From: Melanocharis versteri
Taxonomy: Eukaryota > Chordata > Aves > Passeriformes > Melanocharitidae
Assembly: GCA_013397845.1 (NCBI GenBank)
Contig: VZTG01005155.1
Coordinates: 186,001 to 250,000, forward strand
Direction of reading: 5' to 3'
DNA: 64,000 nucleotides
The position numbers and the translations under genes are program-made. Shown piece by piece: positions 46,885 through 57,030 of this stretch (position 1 is the first letter of the stretch; each line of letters begins with the position of its first letter). The notes under the pieces are model-generated. The model was not told where the DNA came from. It was given only the letters and a program-made list of their open reading frames with translations, and ran no database searches.

Positions 46885-49732
46885 AATTTTTCCCTGTTGT
46901 ATAATCCTTCCATGAGGTAGAAAGTGGCCAGATACTCCCATCTTCCTCTCTAGGGACCAGGCAGGAAGCCAGAGCCAAAAAATTCTGCCTTCACCAGAAT
47001 TTGGGTGCTTTCCAGGCAACACAGTGATGACGGGAGGTTGATTTCTGGGACTGGCAAAAGTGTGGCCAAAGGTCCAGACCTTCCAACCCATGACAGGGCT
47101 GAAGGTTTGGCATCTCCCCCAGCAAGGCACTTTGTCATAGTGAAATGACACAGTTGTGTGACTAAACATCTGCTACAATGGGGACAGAAACTGCACAGGG
47201 CCCTCTAAAGCAATGGCCAACCATTTGTTATGTGGGGTGAAAACACCTCATGGGTGTTCCCACCAAACTGCTGCTCCTGGTTTTGTCTTGTTTTCCTTTA
47301 AACTTGAAGCAAGATGACCAGCACTGTCCCTTTTCAACTAAAGCACCAGGAAAATGGGGAACAAAAATCCTCGAGGTCACTCTTGGAGCCAGGATGAGCT
47401 AAGGATGTAGAAGAAGCAGTTTGAAGGGAGAATATCTTTGAATAAACCAGCTGGAACAGGGAGGTGAGTTTCAGAGTTCAGGACTTTGTAAACATCTGTG
47501 TTTTCCACCTTTCTAATTAAAGACCCTACCTCTTCCCAGATCTTTGGAAGCGCTTGGCAGGAGCACAGATCAAGGAGGGTAAGCCTGTTCTGTGCTAGAG
47601 ATTGATTTGGTTGAGTCAGAATTAAGAAAATAAAAGTGGGGGAACACAATCTAAGGAATAATTTAACTTCTATTTATAGTTATTTTATGGTCTGCCATAG
47701 GCTTAATTAATGTGGTCAGTAAACTCACTTTTTTTCAAGACCCAGTTACAGTGATAGTCCTGCCCAAGCCCTAAGATAATTCACGAACAATTATAGATAA
47801 GAGAGAGACAGCTTTGAAATCAATGTTTTACACAAGAGCCAGATATTACAAAGATCAATGCAATAATTAGGTTTTTTAAAAAAATAAATATATCATACAG
47901 TTGAATTACTCCAGGGGTGCCTTTGTGTCTGAGGTTCAACCAGTGGATTCTTTTAATCAGAATTAGTTCTGGAATAGATTTCGCTGGCTATAGAGCTAAA
48001 AACGTAATCCTGGCTGGCTCATTCAGCTTTATTAAGCATCCATGACTATTTTTCAAAAGAGGATCTCTTTCTTCTCTTGACAGAAAGGCTCATCAAATAC
48101 AGACAGGAGAGGAGAGGAAAGGAAATCTCAGCTCCATTGAAGATGAAGCCAAACCTCCCATCGAAGTCACTGGGAATTCACAGTCTCACCTAAGCTGCAT
48201 AAGACGCTTAAAAATGCTACTGGCCTGATAATTATACAAAATAGGCCCCCCCATTTCTGTCCCGGGAGGGGAGAGGGAGCGGGAGGAGAAGAGGGGAACC
48301 TAACGCACACATCTGTCTGATCCTGTGAGGCATTTACCAGTAGCATGTACTTGGCAAAAGATCTGATGTATGAAGTGAATAAATAATAAAATAGTCTGTG
48401 TTTCCTTGCGTCGCAATCCGTAAATGCTTTCGATGCACATAAATGATCCTAAAAGATGTATTTGCATTTCCTTTGAGGAATCCTTGAGGAATCCAAACAC
48501 ATCAGCACCACGGTTGTAACTTGGAAACCTGAAAGTCTTCGAATGAGGCAGACCCTGCCTAATCTGATCCGTGAAAAACCTTTAAAGCAAGACTTTTCTA
48601 ACCCTGACACTAAGGCATCTCTCAATAAATTACAGTAAACCCAGACAACACCCCCCAACAACTGGCAAACAATCAAACCCACTATGAGTAATCACACCAG
48701 CAGCAGAAACAATGCTATAAAACACTGCTCATACCCACTTCTTTACCTTTTCACCTACTGTATGCATAACAGTCATGCCTGAGGCAGCAGGAATTGGTTA
48801 AAGCCACCTCATTTAAATACATAAAAAAGCTAATGAGGCTTGCTGGAGGGAAGATGACTCACCTAAAGGCCTGCATGCAACCAAAAAAGTGAAGCTTCTC
48901 TTTTTTTATCCACCGCTACTCCTCTTTGCTTCAAAATTATTGAAGTCTCAAAAGTGCTTAGTGTGGAACTTTTAAAGGGTGAGACAACTGCGTGTACTTA
49001 GTGGAGATACAGGGCTGCATTGGCTTAGATATGTGTCAAACGTGTCTTTTGGAGTCTTTTTCAGGGTCTGATCTCACCCCTAATGTCAGCGCAAGTCTTC
49101 AACATCAGCAGAACCAGGTATTTTTTGTTGGTAAGGAAAGGTAGAAGCTGGAGCCCTGGAAAAGCAGAGCACACAGGTCTGGAATCGGTTATAGGGACAC
49201 TTTGCCTTTAGATGAGTATCTGGCTATTTTTCAATGTGCTTTTCTCTCAGTTAGGAAAATGGGGGAAATGCTATTTGATACTCCACTTTTAAATCCTGCT
49301 TGGGAGACAGGTGTTGCTTTGAACCCACATTATGGAAGATAACTGCAAGCTGGATTCCAGAGATGAATGTGAGGCAGATTAAGTCCAGACCACAATAATC
49401 TCTCTTCACCAGCAACACCACTGACCAAGGATACTGAAGGCAAGCCAAAGTTCACACACTGGTTTATGATACTGTTAGCAAGTTTGCAGCCAAAACAAAA
49501 GTTCAGACATGGGTTTCGATGCATTTTATTTAGAAATCTATGTTCAGGCCATGATGACAAAAAACAATGAATCTCCAGAGTTTTCAACAGGGGCACAGAT
49601 CCAGCCGAGTCTGTCAGAGGACCTAATTGTGGGTAGTTACCTCATGTCAGCTACTGGCCTTGGAGCACTGCAGCCCATGTTTCACACTCACTTTAGGCAG
49701 ACAATGAAGTGGGACATCCTCGGACAGAAGCA
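46885..49732. other. Intergenic, candidate conserved noncoding blocks
   Basis: Two repeat-free, AT-rich blocks stand out. One is at 47640-48240, with many TAAT/ATTA cores and CAATAATTAGG-like motifs. The other is at 48720-49060, with a consensus AP-1 site ATGACTCA near 48854 and CATTTAAATAC. No gene is seen. Confidence 0.4.
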
Positions 49733-50175
49733 ATCACAGAATCATTAAGGTCAGAAAAGACTTCTAAGATCATAAAGTCCAAACATTAACCCTGCACTGC
49801 CAAACCCAACACTACACCATGTCTCTAAGCACCACATCTACATGGTTTTTGAACACTTTCAGGGGTGGTGGGTCCACTGCTTCCCTGTGCAGCCTGTTCC
49901 AATGCCTGACCACCCTTTCAATGAAGAAATTTTTTCTAATATCCAATTTAAACCTCCTTGGTTAAATTTGAGGCTATTTTCTCTTGCCATAACACTGGTT
50001 ACCACAGAGAGAAGAGCCTGACTCTCACCTGACTGCACCTTTCTGTCAGACGGTTGTAGAGAGGCAGAAGGTCCCTCCTGAGCCTGCTTTTCTCCAGGCT
50101 GAGTCCCCCCAGCTCCCTCAGCTGCTCCTGGTGCTCCAGACCCTTCCCCACCTTCATTGCCCCTCTCTGGACACA
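49733..50175 (-). mobile_element. CR1 LINE 3' fragment, about 440 bp
   Basis: The minus-strand copy begins AATCACAGAATCATTAAGG. It carries AAGCACCACATCTACATGG, GCAGCCTGTTCCAATGCCTG, CTAATATCCAATTTAAACC, TTTTCTCCAGGCTGAGTCCC and CCAGCTCCCTCAGCTGCTCC. Confidence 0.93.
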
Positions 50176-52999
50176 TTATTCTGCCCCACTTCCACCTTCA
50201 CTAGCACTTCCTACCTGGAAATGTGGCCCGACTCACATCTGCCCTGTACAGGGGATTGGACAATAAAGCTGGATTAAAATATTTTAACCCAAATGTGCTG
50301 CCCCAATGCTTGTCCCAGCAAACAAGGCTGCAAAAGGCAAACAAGCAGCAACAGGCAAAGACAAGATGCTCCTGTTGGCGCTGGAAATCTCTTTTTAAGG
50401 CAGCCAGAGAACTCTGGTGTGTCTTGGCCACTGCTCGCAGCAGTGACTAATTACAGTGTTACACAGCGCTTATTTTTTGGAGATTTGCCACCTTTGGAAG
50501 AGCTGACTCCAGCTCTGTTGGATTTCTCACAGGGAACCTCCTGTGCCTTCGAGGAGTCCCCCCCTTACCTCGAGCTCATGATCTCTGTTATCTGCTGGGT
50601 GTGGATGAGACACCCAGCTGTTAGAATTTAGTCCCCTTGGCTTTCCCAGGTACCTGAATCCAACTCAATTGAGGGAAATGACAGCCTTATCAACTCCATG
50701 GACTTTGAAGCAGGCCCCAGCTATGGGATTGATCCAATATGTAAATGCCAAGTCTGATTCTAGGAAGGGAGGAAATCATCAGCTGAAATTATTTAAAGGC
50801 TTGCAGATATATCTTGGCATTCTGAATGGAAACGGAGGAATTTCTTGGGGAGAACATTAAATAATTCTCAAAATAATTGTTAACACACACAGCACAACCC
50901 CCATCCCATCTCTGTCAGTCAGGGTAGAGTTTGCCCACTCTAGTGAAGTGTTCATGAGTTTGCATTGTTTATGGTTATGCTTATTACTGTTCTTGGAAAG
51001 AAAGATCCCATCAGTGGCCAGCTTCAGAAATTTAAAATAAAAATTTGCTGTCAAGGTGTGCTGATAACTCTTGTGTCCACCAAACATCTGCATTCAGCTA
51101 CAAAGCAATTTTGAAAGAGATTCAAGGAGCGCTGTTCAGGACACAAACTGGGCCTAAGCCCAAGAAATAGATCTGGCAAGCCCAAGCTCCATCATCACCT
51201 GTGGCTGGAAGCACTGACATCTACCAGCCTCCAAATTTGGTTGGAGAGATTTCCTAAGCACTCCATTTTAAAATCCCACGCCTGAATGATCTCACGATGT
51301 TTTAGCCAGGCTCTGCTGCTCCATTCACACCCCTCTGGAACCAACAAATGCACAAAGCACCCCATGTGAAGTTTTTGGGGTAATTTCAGCAGATCTGCTG
51401 AAATTAGAGCAGGCAGCTCAGGGCAGGTAAAAAGCTAAAGCAGGGCACAACCAAACCGTAAGTAAGGAAAGAGACTTTATTATTTGTTATTTCATTATTG
51501 AGATATAAACTTCAGGACAGAAACTCTGGCTAAAGACAGGGAAAACTGCGAACTTGCTTAAGTGTTGTGTGAACAAACTGTACTGCAGAAAACACTGAGC
51601 AAACCTCCTGCAGGTACTTCTCAAATAAAACCACCTCGTGCCTGCTGCTTTGCACACACAGAATGCTTCCCTGCTGCAATTAATGACTGGTTAATTGCAT
51701 GCATTTCAAGAAAGAAATGTCTTTTGTGACCAATCAGTCCTTCTGAATTTGCCATTTAAACCATTTAAGGCAGTGTTTGAATACCTGTCTAGCTCCAAGG
51801 CTGTCAAAAATACAGGGCACATCAAAGAAGCTCTGCTGCAGCCCTAAAAAGAAAGGAAACAATTGTAGTTGTGGTATTGGTAAACCTACAAGGGTTTCTC
51901 TGTTAATATCTCCAGCTACCACACAACCACAAGAACTGACATGATACGCCATGACTTTTCCTTTTGGGTATAACCATCCAAGCTAAAATACCCCATATGC
52001 TACAAGATTGATGCTTAATACTTCGTTCCAGATGTGTTCTGGCTTAGTTAAATATTTAACACATTTCTAGAAGAATGTAGTCTATAATTGCATTAATACT
52101 TCAGAAGAATGATGTCCTGGTGAGTAAAGGGAAAGATATTCCAAGGCTGGCTGTGCCCCGACTCCTGTCAGTGATCAGTAGGACTCAGCCAGGTTACATT
52201 TAAAACAATCTGATAATCATTGATCTCCATGGATGGCATTGACAGAGCTACACAGGCACAACCCTGACAGTGTCCCCCAGCAACATTCTCAAGGCCTAAG
52301 CAAACTGACACTGTCATCTGGTAAAATTCCAGACAGCAAAATCCCCATTTAAATTTCAAATATATCCAAGCAAAATTGCATGATGCATGTTACTGGATGT
52401 ATTTAACTGCTGAATTTTGTGCTGTTAACAACAGTTTTGCCTTTTCCCTGTGCCTTTCCACAAGCCACAGCTCAAAAGACCCAAAGTGTAGGCGCATTCC
52501 CTAATTCCATCCTTACCCATCAGTACAAAGCAATGAGACAAATCCTGTTGAGATGTGGAGAAAGGAGAGGAGGGGCAAATAGGGAGCTTCTTTCCCATCC
52601 CACAGCACGGGCAACAAAGCAGACAATTTATAAAAATTAATACTTAGAAAATTTAACGGTACATTTTCTGCTGAAATCTATGGTTCCATCAGGCCATGCT
52701 GGGTGTCTTTATAAATCTTACCCCTACCCTGTTCCACGATGGGGAGATTATGCCAGTATGACCATTAGAGCAGCTTGATAAAGCTGGGAGTGTTTATTCA
52801 CATGCACAGAGAACAGTTTGGAACATGGTATTTATTACCTGGACAACAACTGTCCTGCACAGGTAATTCCTATTACAAATTAGTCATGGAAAACAAAGGC
52901 AGCAGCAGGGGGAAGGGAAGACCAGAAGCATGAAGGAGGGCTGGGATATGTGAAGATTCCATTTTGGCTAAAAGACAGACATTATTACTTCATTGTTTT
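50176..52999. other. Intergenic, downstream of CDC5L
   Basis: AT-rich DNA between the CR1 copy at 49733 and the proposed CDC5L polyadenylation site. Extra reverse-strand AATAAA motifs at 52831 and 52793 could serve longer CDC5L transcripts. No gene or repeat is recognised. Confidence 0.55.
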
Positions 53000-53357
53000 T
53001 CAACATTCCAGGTTTATTCAAAAGACATTATTCTGCAGGTATGTATTTTACAGGTCTTAAGACTGATAAAACACGAGGAATAACGTGATAACCCTAGCAA
53101 ATGAAGACACGGCTAAAATCATACCAGAGTGACTTTTCTTTTCTTTCAATAAAATTTTGGACATTTCAATCCCATTTTTAACACTGGCCAGAGCTATTCA
53201 TACCTAGTGCATTTGGAATAGTCCATTGAAGGAACAAAACTTGACAAGATGCAAACAGCAGACTACCCTTGATTTCTGAAACTGCTGGCAAAAGCTGCTG
53301 GAGAAGTATCTGCACACTTGAAAAATGTTACATCAGTGACAGATGGAATTTTGTGCT
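53000..53357 (-). other. CDC5L: CDC5L 3' UTR (proposed)
   Basis: This is the sequence between the CDC5L stop codon and the first good reverse-strand polyadenylation signal, about 340 bases downstream. It is AT-rich and free of recognised repeats. The left boundary is approximate, taken as 10-30 bases past the signal. Longer transcripts are possible because further AATAAA motifs lie at 52831-52836 and 52793-52798 on the same strand. Confidence 0.5.
53013..53018 (-). terminator. Polyadenylation signal AATAAA, CDC5L
   Basis: The plus strand reads TTTATT, so the reverse strand carries a canonical AATAAA about 340 bases after the CDC5L stop codon. It is the nearest canonical signal downstream of the stop. 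The sequence after it is only weakly GT-rich, so use of this site is an inference. Confidence 0.5.
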
Positions 53358-53462
53358 TTAATACTTTGCTTGAAAAGTTTCTTTATCCAACATGAAGTCA
53401 GCAAATCTCTGCTGGAGCTCCTTTTCTCTCTCCTGCTGTCGCTGCACATCTTCTTTCAGACA
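53358..53462 (-). CDS. CDC5L: CDC5L, terminal coding exon
   Basis: Reverse-strand translation gives 34 residues and a TAA stop (53360-53358), beginning CLKEDVQRQQEREKEL and ending ETFQAKY. This matches the extreme C-terminus of vertebrate CDC5L, a coiled-coil-like segment rich in Glu, Lys and Gln. The exon follows a TTTTCCTTACAG acceptor and joins in frame (phase 0) to the exon at 54555-54767, rebuilding the family sequence RRLE-CLKED. CDC5L is a nuclear Myb-repeat protein and a core component of the PRP19/CDC5L spliceosome-activating complex. Its C-terminal region is reported to contact complex partners such as PLRG1. The first 18 residues match the mammalian protein almost exactly. The last 15 differ at several positions (FADFMLDKETFQAKY), which may be a bird-type ending. 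Identification is from recognition of the conserved sequence, not a search. Confidence 0.93.
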   Translation of the reverse strand, partial: CLKEDVQRQQEREKELQQRFADFMLDKETFQAKY

Positions 53463-54554
53463 CTGTAAGGAAAACATCATTAAGCGACAAGTCCATTTTC
53501 CACCAGTCACACCCATGAAGATCATTACCAAAAGCTGTATTTTAGTTCCTTCAGAGGAAGAGCTCAGAATTAAGACAGAACCTTGCTAAAGTTACTTACT
53601 TTAAATATAAATGTAAAACAGAGCAGTTGATGTAAGGTATCAAGAATCACAGCAAATGTCAGGTATCTCACCCTGTTTTTGACAGCAGCTAAGATCAAAT
53701 GCTTCAAAAGGAGACATTTCAAATTGGAACCTTGCCATTTACTAAAAACAGGTGCTATTAGCAGCTATCAAGTGATTTAATATGTTTTAACTGTTATCTT
53801 TCACTAAATCAATGAATCACTTCTGAGTTTGTAGACACATCTATCAGTACTTCTAAACCATCTTCACAAAATCAGTTTTAAGAACTGATGCATTTTATCT
53901 TTTTTACAGCAAGTGGTTGAGAATATCTAAGCCTCAATGGAAGCCTCTGTTCTGGAGGAGAAATACATTACAATAAAAATTGTGCTCAGGTGAACACTTA
54001 TTCCTTGGAAAGAAAGGCTGGCACTGGTTCAAACCTAGGACTGAGTCTTGATTAAGGGTTGGCTCGTTAGTTGAATGAAAGGAGAATATCCTTGGAGATC
54101 CTTAAACTAAGAAAAGTGGTTCCAAAGCAGTGATTTCAGGTGTATACCAGCATTTAGTAGACTGACTTTTAAGGAAGAAGATTTTAGACAAGTTTTACGT
54201 TTACCCTAAGTTCTAATAGTAATTAAAACCAAAACAGACCAAATCAAGAGAGAGATGAACTTGTGCTGATACACATTGCAGAAGACTTGTAAAATAGACC
54301 ACACAAGGAAATAAAAAAACCCCCAAAGTTAAAGAACACATTGCCAGATTAGTCCCAGCCTCTAATATGTGTATCACAGAATCTATGATATGGAAGTAAA
54401 CAGCAGATGAATCTGGTAACAGCCAAAAGTATAATTTTAAGAGAACATTAAAAACTTGATACCAACTCAGGCTGTGAAGCTCAGAGCTCGTGCCTTGTAA
54501 AAACATCTTTTCCACGAGGTGCCCAACCTCAGGTATTGGATTTTGGAATCTCAC
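53463..54554 (-). other. CDC5L: Last intron of CDC5L
   Basis: This 1,092-bp intron separates the two CDC5L exons. On the reverse strand it starts GTGAGATTCC and ends TTTTCCTTACAG, with a branch-point-like CTTAATGA about 20 bases before the acceptor. It is AT-rich and holds no recognisable CR1 copy or other gene. Reading frames running into it from the upstream exon are read-through of unspliced sequence. Confidence 0.9.
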
Positions 54555-54767
54555 CTCCAGTCTCCGAGGGATGGCAGCATCCTCGTGTTTCTTCAGCTCC
54601 TCAAAGGTCCGCAGCTCCAGGTGGGCCTGCTCGATCTGGTCCCACAGGTCATTCAGCTGCTTGATGAGCCCCATTGCTCGAGACTGGTAACCACCAAGGA
54701 GGATCTTCAGCTTCTTCTCCATCTTGGCAGCCCTCTTGGCTTCAGTGGTCATGTGGCCTCTGTTGAT
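54555..54767 (-). CDS. CDC5L: CDC5L, penultimate coding exon
   Basis: This exon encodes 71 residues, from INRGHMTTEAKRAAKMEKK to EDAAIPRRLE, and matches the conserved C-terminal helical region of CDC5L with few substitutions. Leu replaces Met at residue 20, Ile replaces Met at residue 35, and Ala replaces Ser at residue 64. It is bounded by an acceptor (TTCCTTCTGGCAG, 54780-54768) and a donor (CTGGAG|GTGAGA at 54555/54554). Its length of 213 bp is exactly 71 codons, so both borders are phase 0. The open frame continues on both sides, but the flanking residues do not resemble CDC5L, which supports these edges. The region is charged and helical, with the conserved NDLWDQIEQAHLELRTFEEL motif. 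The exon before it, expected to end near the family motif SLEKRLE, is not in the window. Confidence 0.95.
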
Positions 54768-55262
54768 CTGCCAGAAGGAACCCAAGGGTTGTTTTAGTTA
54801 CCCAGAACTCAAAAGTCATGAGGAAGAGAAAAAAAAAATAGTAAAAATGTATCTGTGGAACTGTGTTGAGTTGATCAAGTTCTTTGATTTCTATTAAAAA
54901 AATCATACTGCACATTTTACAACAACCTAGACATCTGGATTAAAACCTTTATAATAGACATAATACATCTCTAAAACCATAATCCAGACAAAATCCATAA
55001 ACAGACAAGTGACATAAATTACAAAATTCTGCCAACTGGGACACAACACCAATAACTGAACATATTTGTGTTAACATGTTATAAATGTTGTATAGAACAT
55101 TTATAAATAGCAAAGGTAACAGAAGTCTTTGTGTATTTTTACACCTGGGGTAAAATTAAATGACCACTAAAAACATGAAATAGCCATCAGAATTTTTAAA
55201 GCCTGGAAGAAGGCATCAAAGAAATCCTTAACACTGAATCCCAATCACAATGGCCTAGAGAT

Positions 55263-55500
55263 GAAGATTAGATTACATTAAATATTTGGAAGACATTCTT
55301 CCCTGTGAGGTTGGTGAGGCCCTGGCACAGGGTGCCCAGAGAAGCTGTGGCTGCCCCATCCCTGGAAGTGTTCAAGTTTAGGTTGCACAGGGCTTGGAGC
55401 AGCCTGGGACAGTGGAAGGTGTCCCTGCCCACAGCAGGGGGTGGAACTGGATGTTCTTTAGGGTCCCTTCCAGCCCAGGCCATTCTACGATCCTACGAAA
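55263..55500 (+). mobile_element. CR1 LINE 3' fragment in CDC5L intron
   Basis: This plus-strand copy is antisense to CDC5L. It has CATTCTTCCCTGTGAGGTTG, GCCCAGAGAAGCTGTGGC and GGAAGGTGTCCCTGCCCACA, with the tail CATTCTACGATCCTACGA. Confidence 0.94.
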
Positions 55501-55616
55501 ACAAGAAAGAACCCAGGCCTCCACCACTGAGCACAAGTGTGGAGAGGTGCAGCAGCTCCCGTCTCTGAACAGGGACATAAGGTTCCTTGCTGAGGCTTTG
55601 TTAATGCTACTTCCTT

Positions 55617-55650
55617 AAAAAAAAAAACAAAACAAAACAACAACAAAAGA
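55617..55650. repeat. A-rich tract
   Basis: A run of A followed by CAAAA/CAA repeats. It could be a decayed poly(A) tail, but no element body is recognisable beside it. Confidence 0.85.
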
Positions 55651-56829
55651 AAATAGTTTTTTTCAGAAAGGACTGTGTGAACATCGCCAAGCTCAAGAAG
55701 AAAGGAATCAGACTTCTCAGATTTTGATTTTTGCCACGCTTTATGATATATTAGTGCAGGACATGAAATATAATATGAAAGTTTCTCAAGTGTTAATATA
55801 TAAAAGACTAACTCAGAACCACAGTGTCTGAGTCACCAACCCTTGCCTTTTTTCTTTAAAAATCAAAGCTTTGCTGGTGAATGCTCTCACACACAAAGAA
55901 ATTACCAGTGATCAACCGAAAAGCAGAAGCTTTTCACTGCTACAATTACCCAATATATAATTTATTACCAATAAAACTGAACTCCTTTGGGAAGGAACTA
56001 CTGAAGAGGGATCTGCCCTTCACAGTGAAAATTACAGCCAGCCAGACAGTCTTACACACCAAGCTACTGCAAAGTGCATTTCATCAACCTTCCAGCCCTC
56101 CAACTGTACTGAAGTACCCTCTGTTGCACAGCTGCAGATTTCTGTAACTCCTACTCCTTAACAATTTATTCACTCATTTAGAACAGTTTTAGTTGGTGGT
56201 GCAGAGATAAATAAAGTGAATGGTCAAGGGAGCAAACTGTTAATGGGTGAGTGAAAGAGAAATTTGACTTTCTGAGCTGTCTAGTTTGCTCCTGGGGAGA
56301 GAGATGCAGACTGCTACGCTTTTCAAACTCTGTTTGCAATGTAGACTTCAGCTATGCCCAAGGTGCTTTAAGCATACAGAAAGGCGCCTCTTTTTCAATA
56401 TTTATATAAATCTAGAGAAAATTAAATAAATAGATTAGGGATTTGTGAGGATACTCTCTGATGGAAAAGTATGAAAGCTTTAAATGTCTTCACTGGTAAA
56501 TAATATGCTATTACTGCAACAACAAATACAGCTGTGCGGTCAATGAACTATTTTCCAATTACTGTTTCTTGGATGAAAAATGTGTGTTGAGGGCCACTGA
56601 CATTTAGAGATCATGGAATAGATGGATGCACAGGCAAACAGAATTTTGTTTGCAACAGATGCCTAATGTAACAAAGATCAATTGTCCAAGCTGCTCCCAG
56701 CATTACAGACAACATAGAGTATGGCTGGTGTGAAATGAAACTCCCATCACAATGTCACTCTTCAGAGCAGGCTAAAAAAGACCATTTAGAGAAGTTCCAC
56801 TGTTCTGGCATCCCGAGTGAAGATCTTAT

Positions 56830-57030
56830 TCTTTACTGTGAGGGTGCTGAGGTCCTGGCACAGGGTGCCCAAAGATGTGGCTGTCCCATCCCTGGAAGTG
56901 TCCAAGGCCAGGCTGGATGGAGCTCTGGGCAGCCTGCTCTGGTGGAAGGTGTCCCTGCCCATGGCAGAGGGTTGGAATGAGCTGAGCTTTAAGATCCCTT
57001 CAAGCCAAACCATTCTGTGGTTCTATGATC
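56830..57030 (+). mobile_element. CR1 LINE 3' fragment in CDC5L intron
   Basis: The plus-strand copy has TTTACTGTGAGGGTGCTGAG, CCCATCCCTGGAAGTGTCC and CCCTGCCCATGGCAGAGG, with the tail CATTCTGTGGTTCTATGA. It lacks a few bases in the AAGCTGTGGC block. Confidence 0.92.

Noticed and set aside
1..53000. tRNA, rRNA or microRNA genes
   Set aside because: Reading by eye I found no cloverleaf-type boxes or recognisable RNA gene. A covariance-model search was not possible here.
54213..54785. Reading the 190-codon minus-strand frame as one complete protein
   Set aside because: Only the middle (54555-54767) is CDC5L. The rest is intron read-through on both sides of good splice sites.
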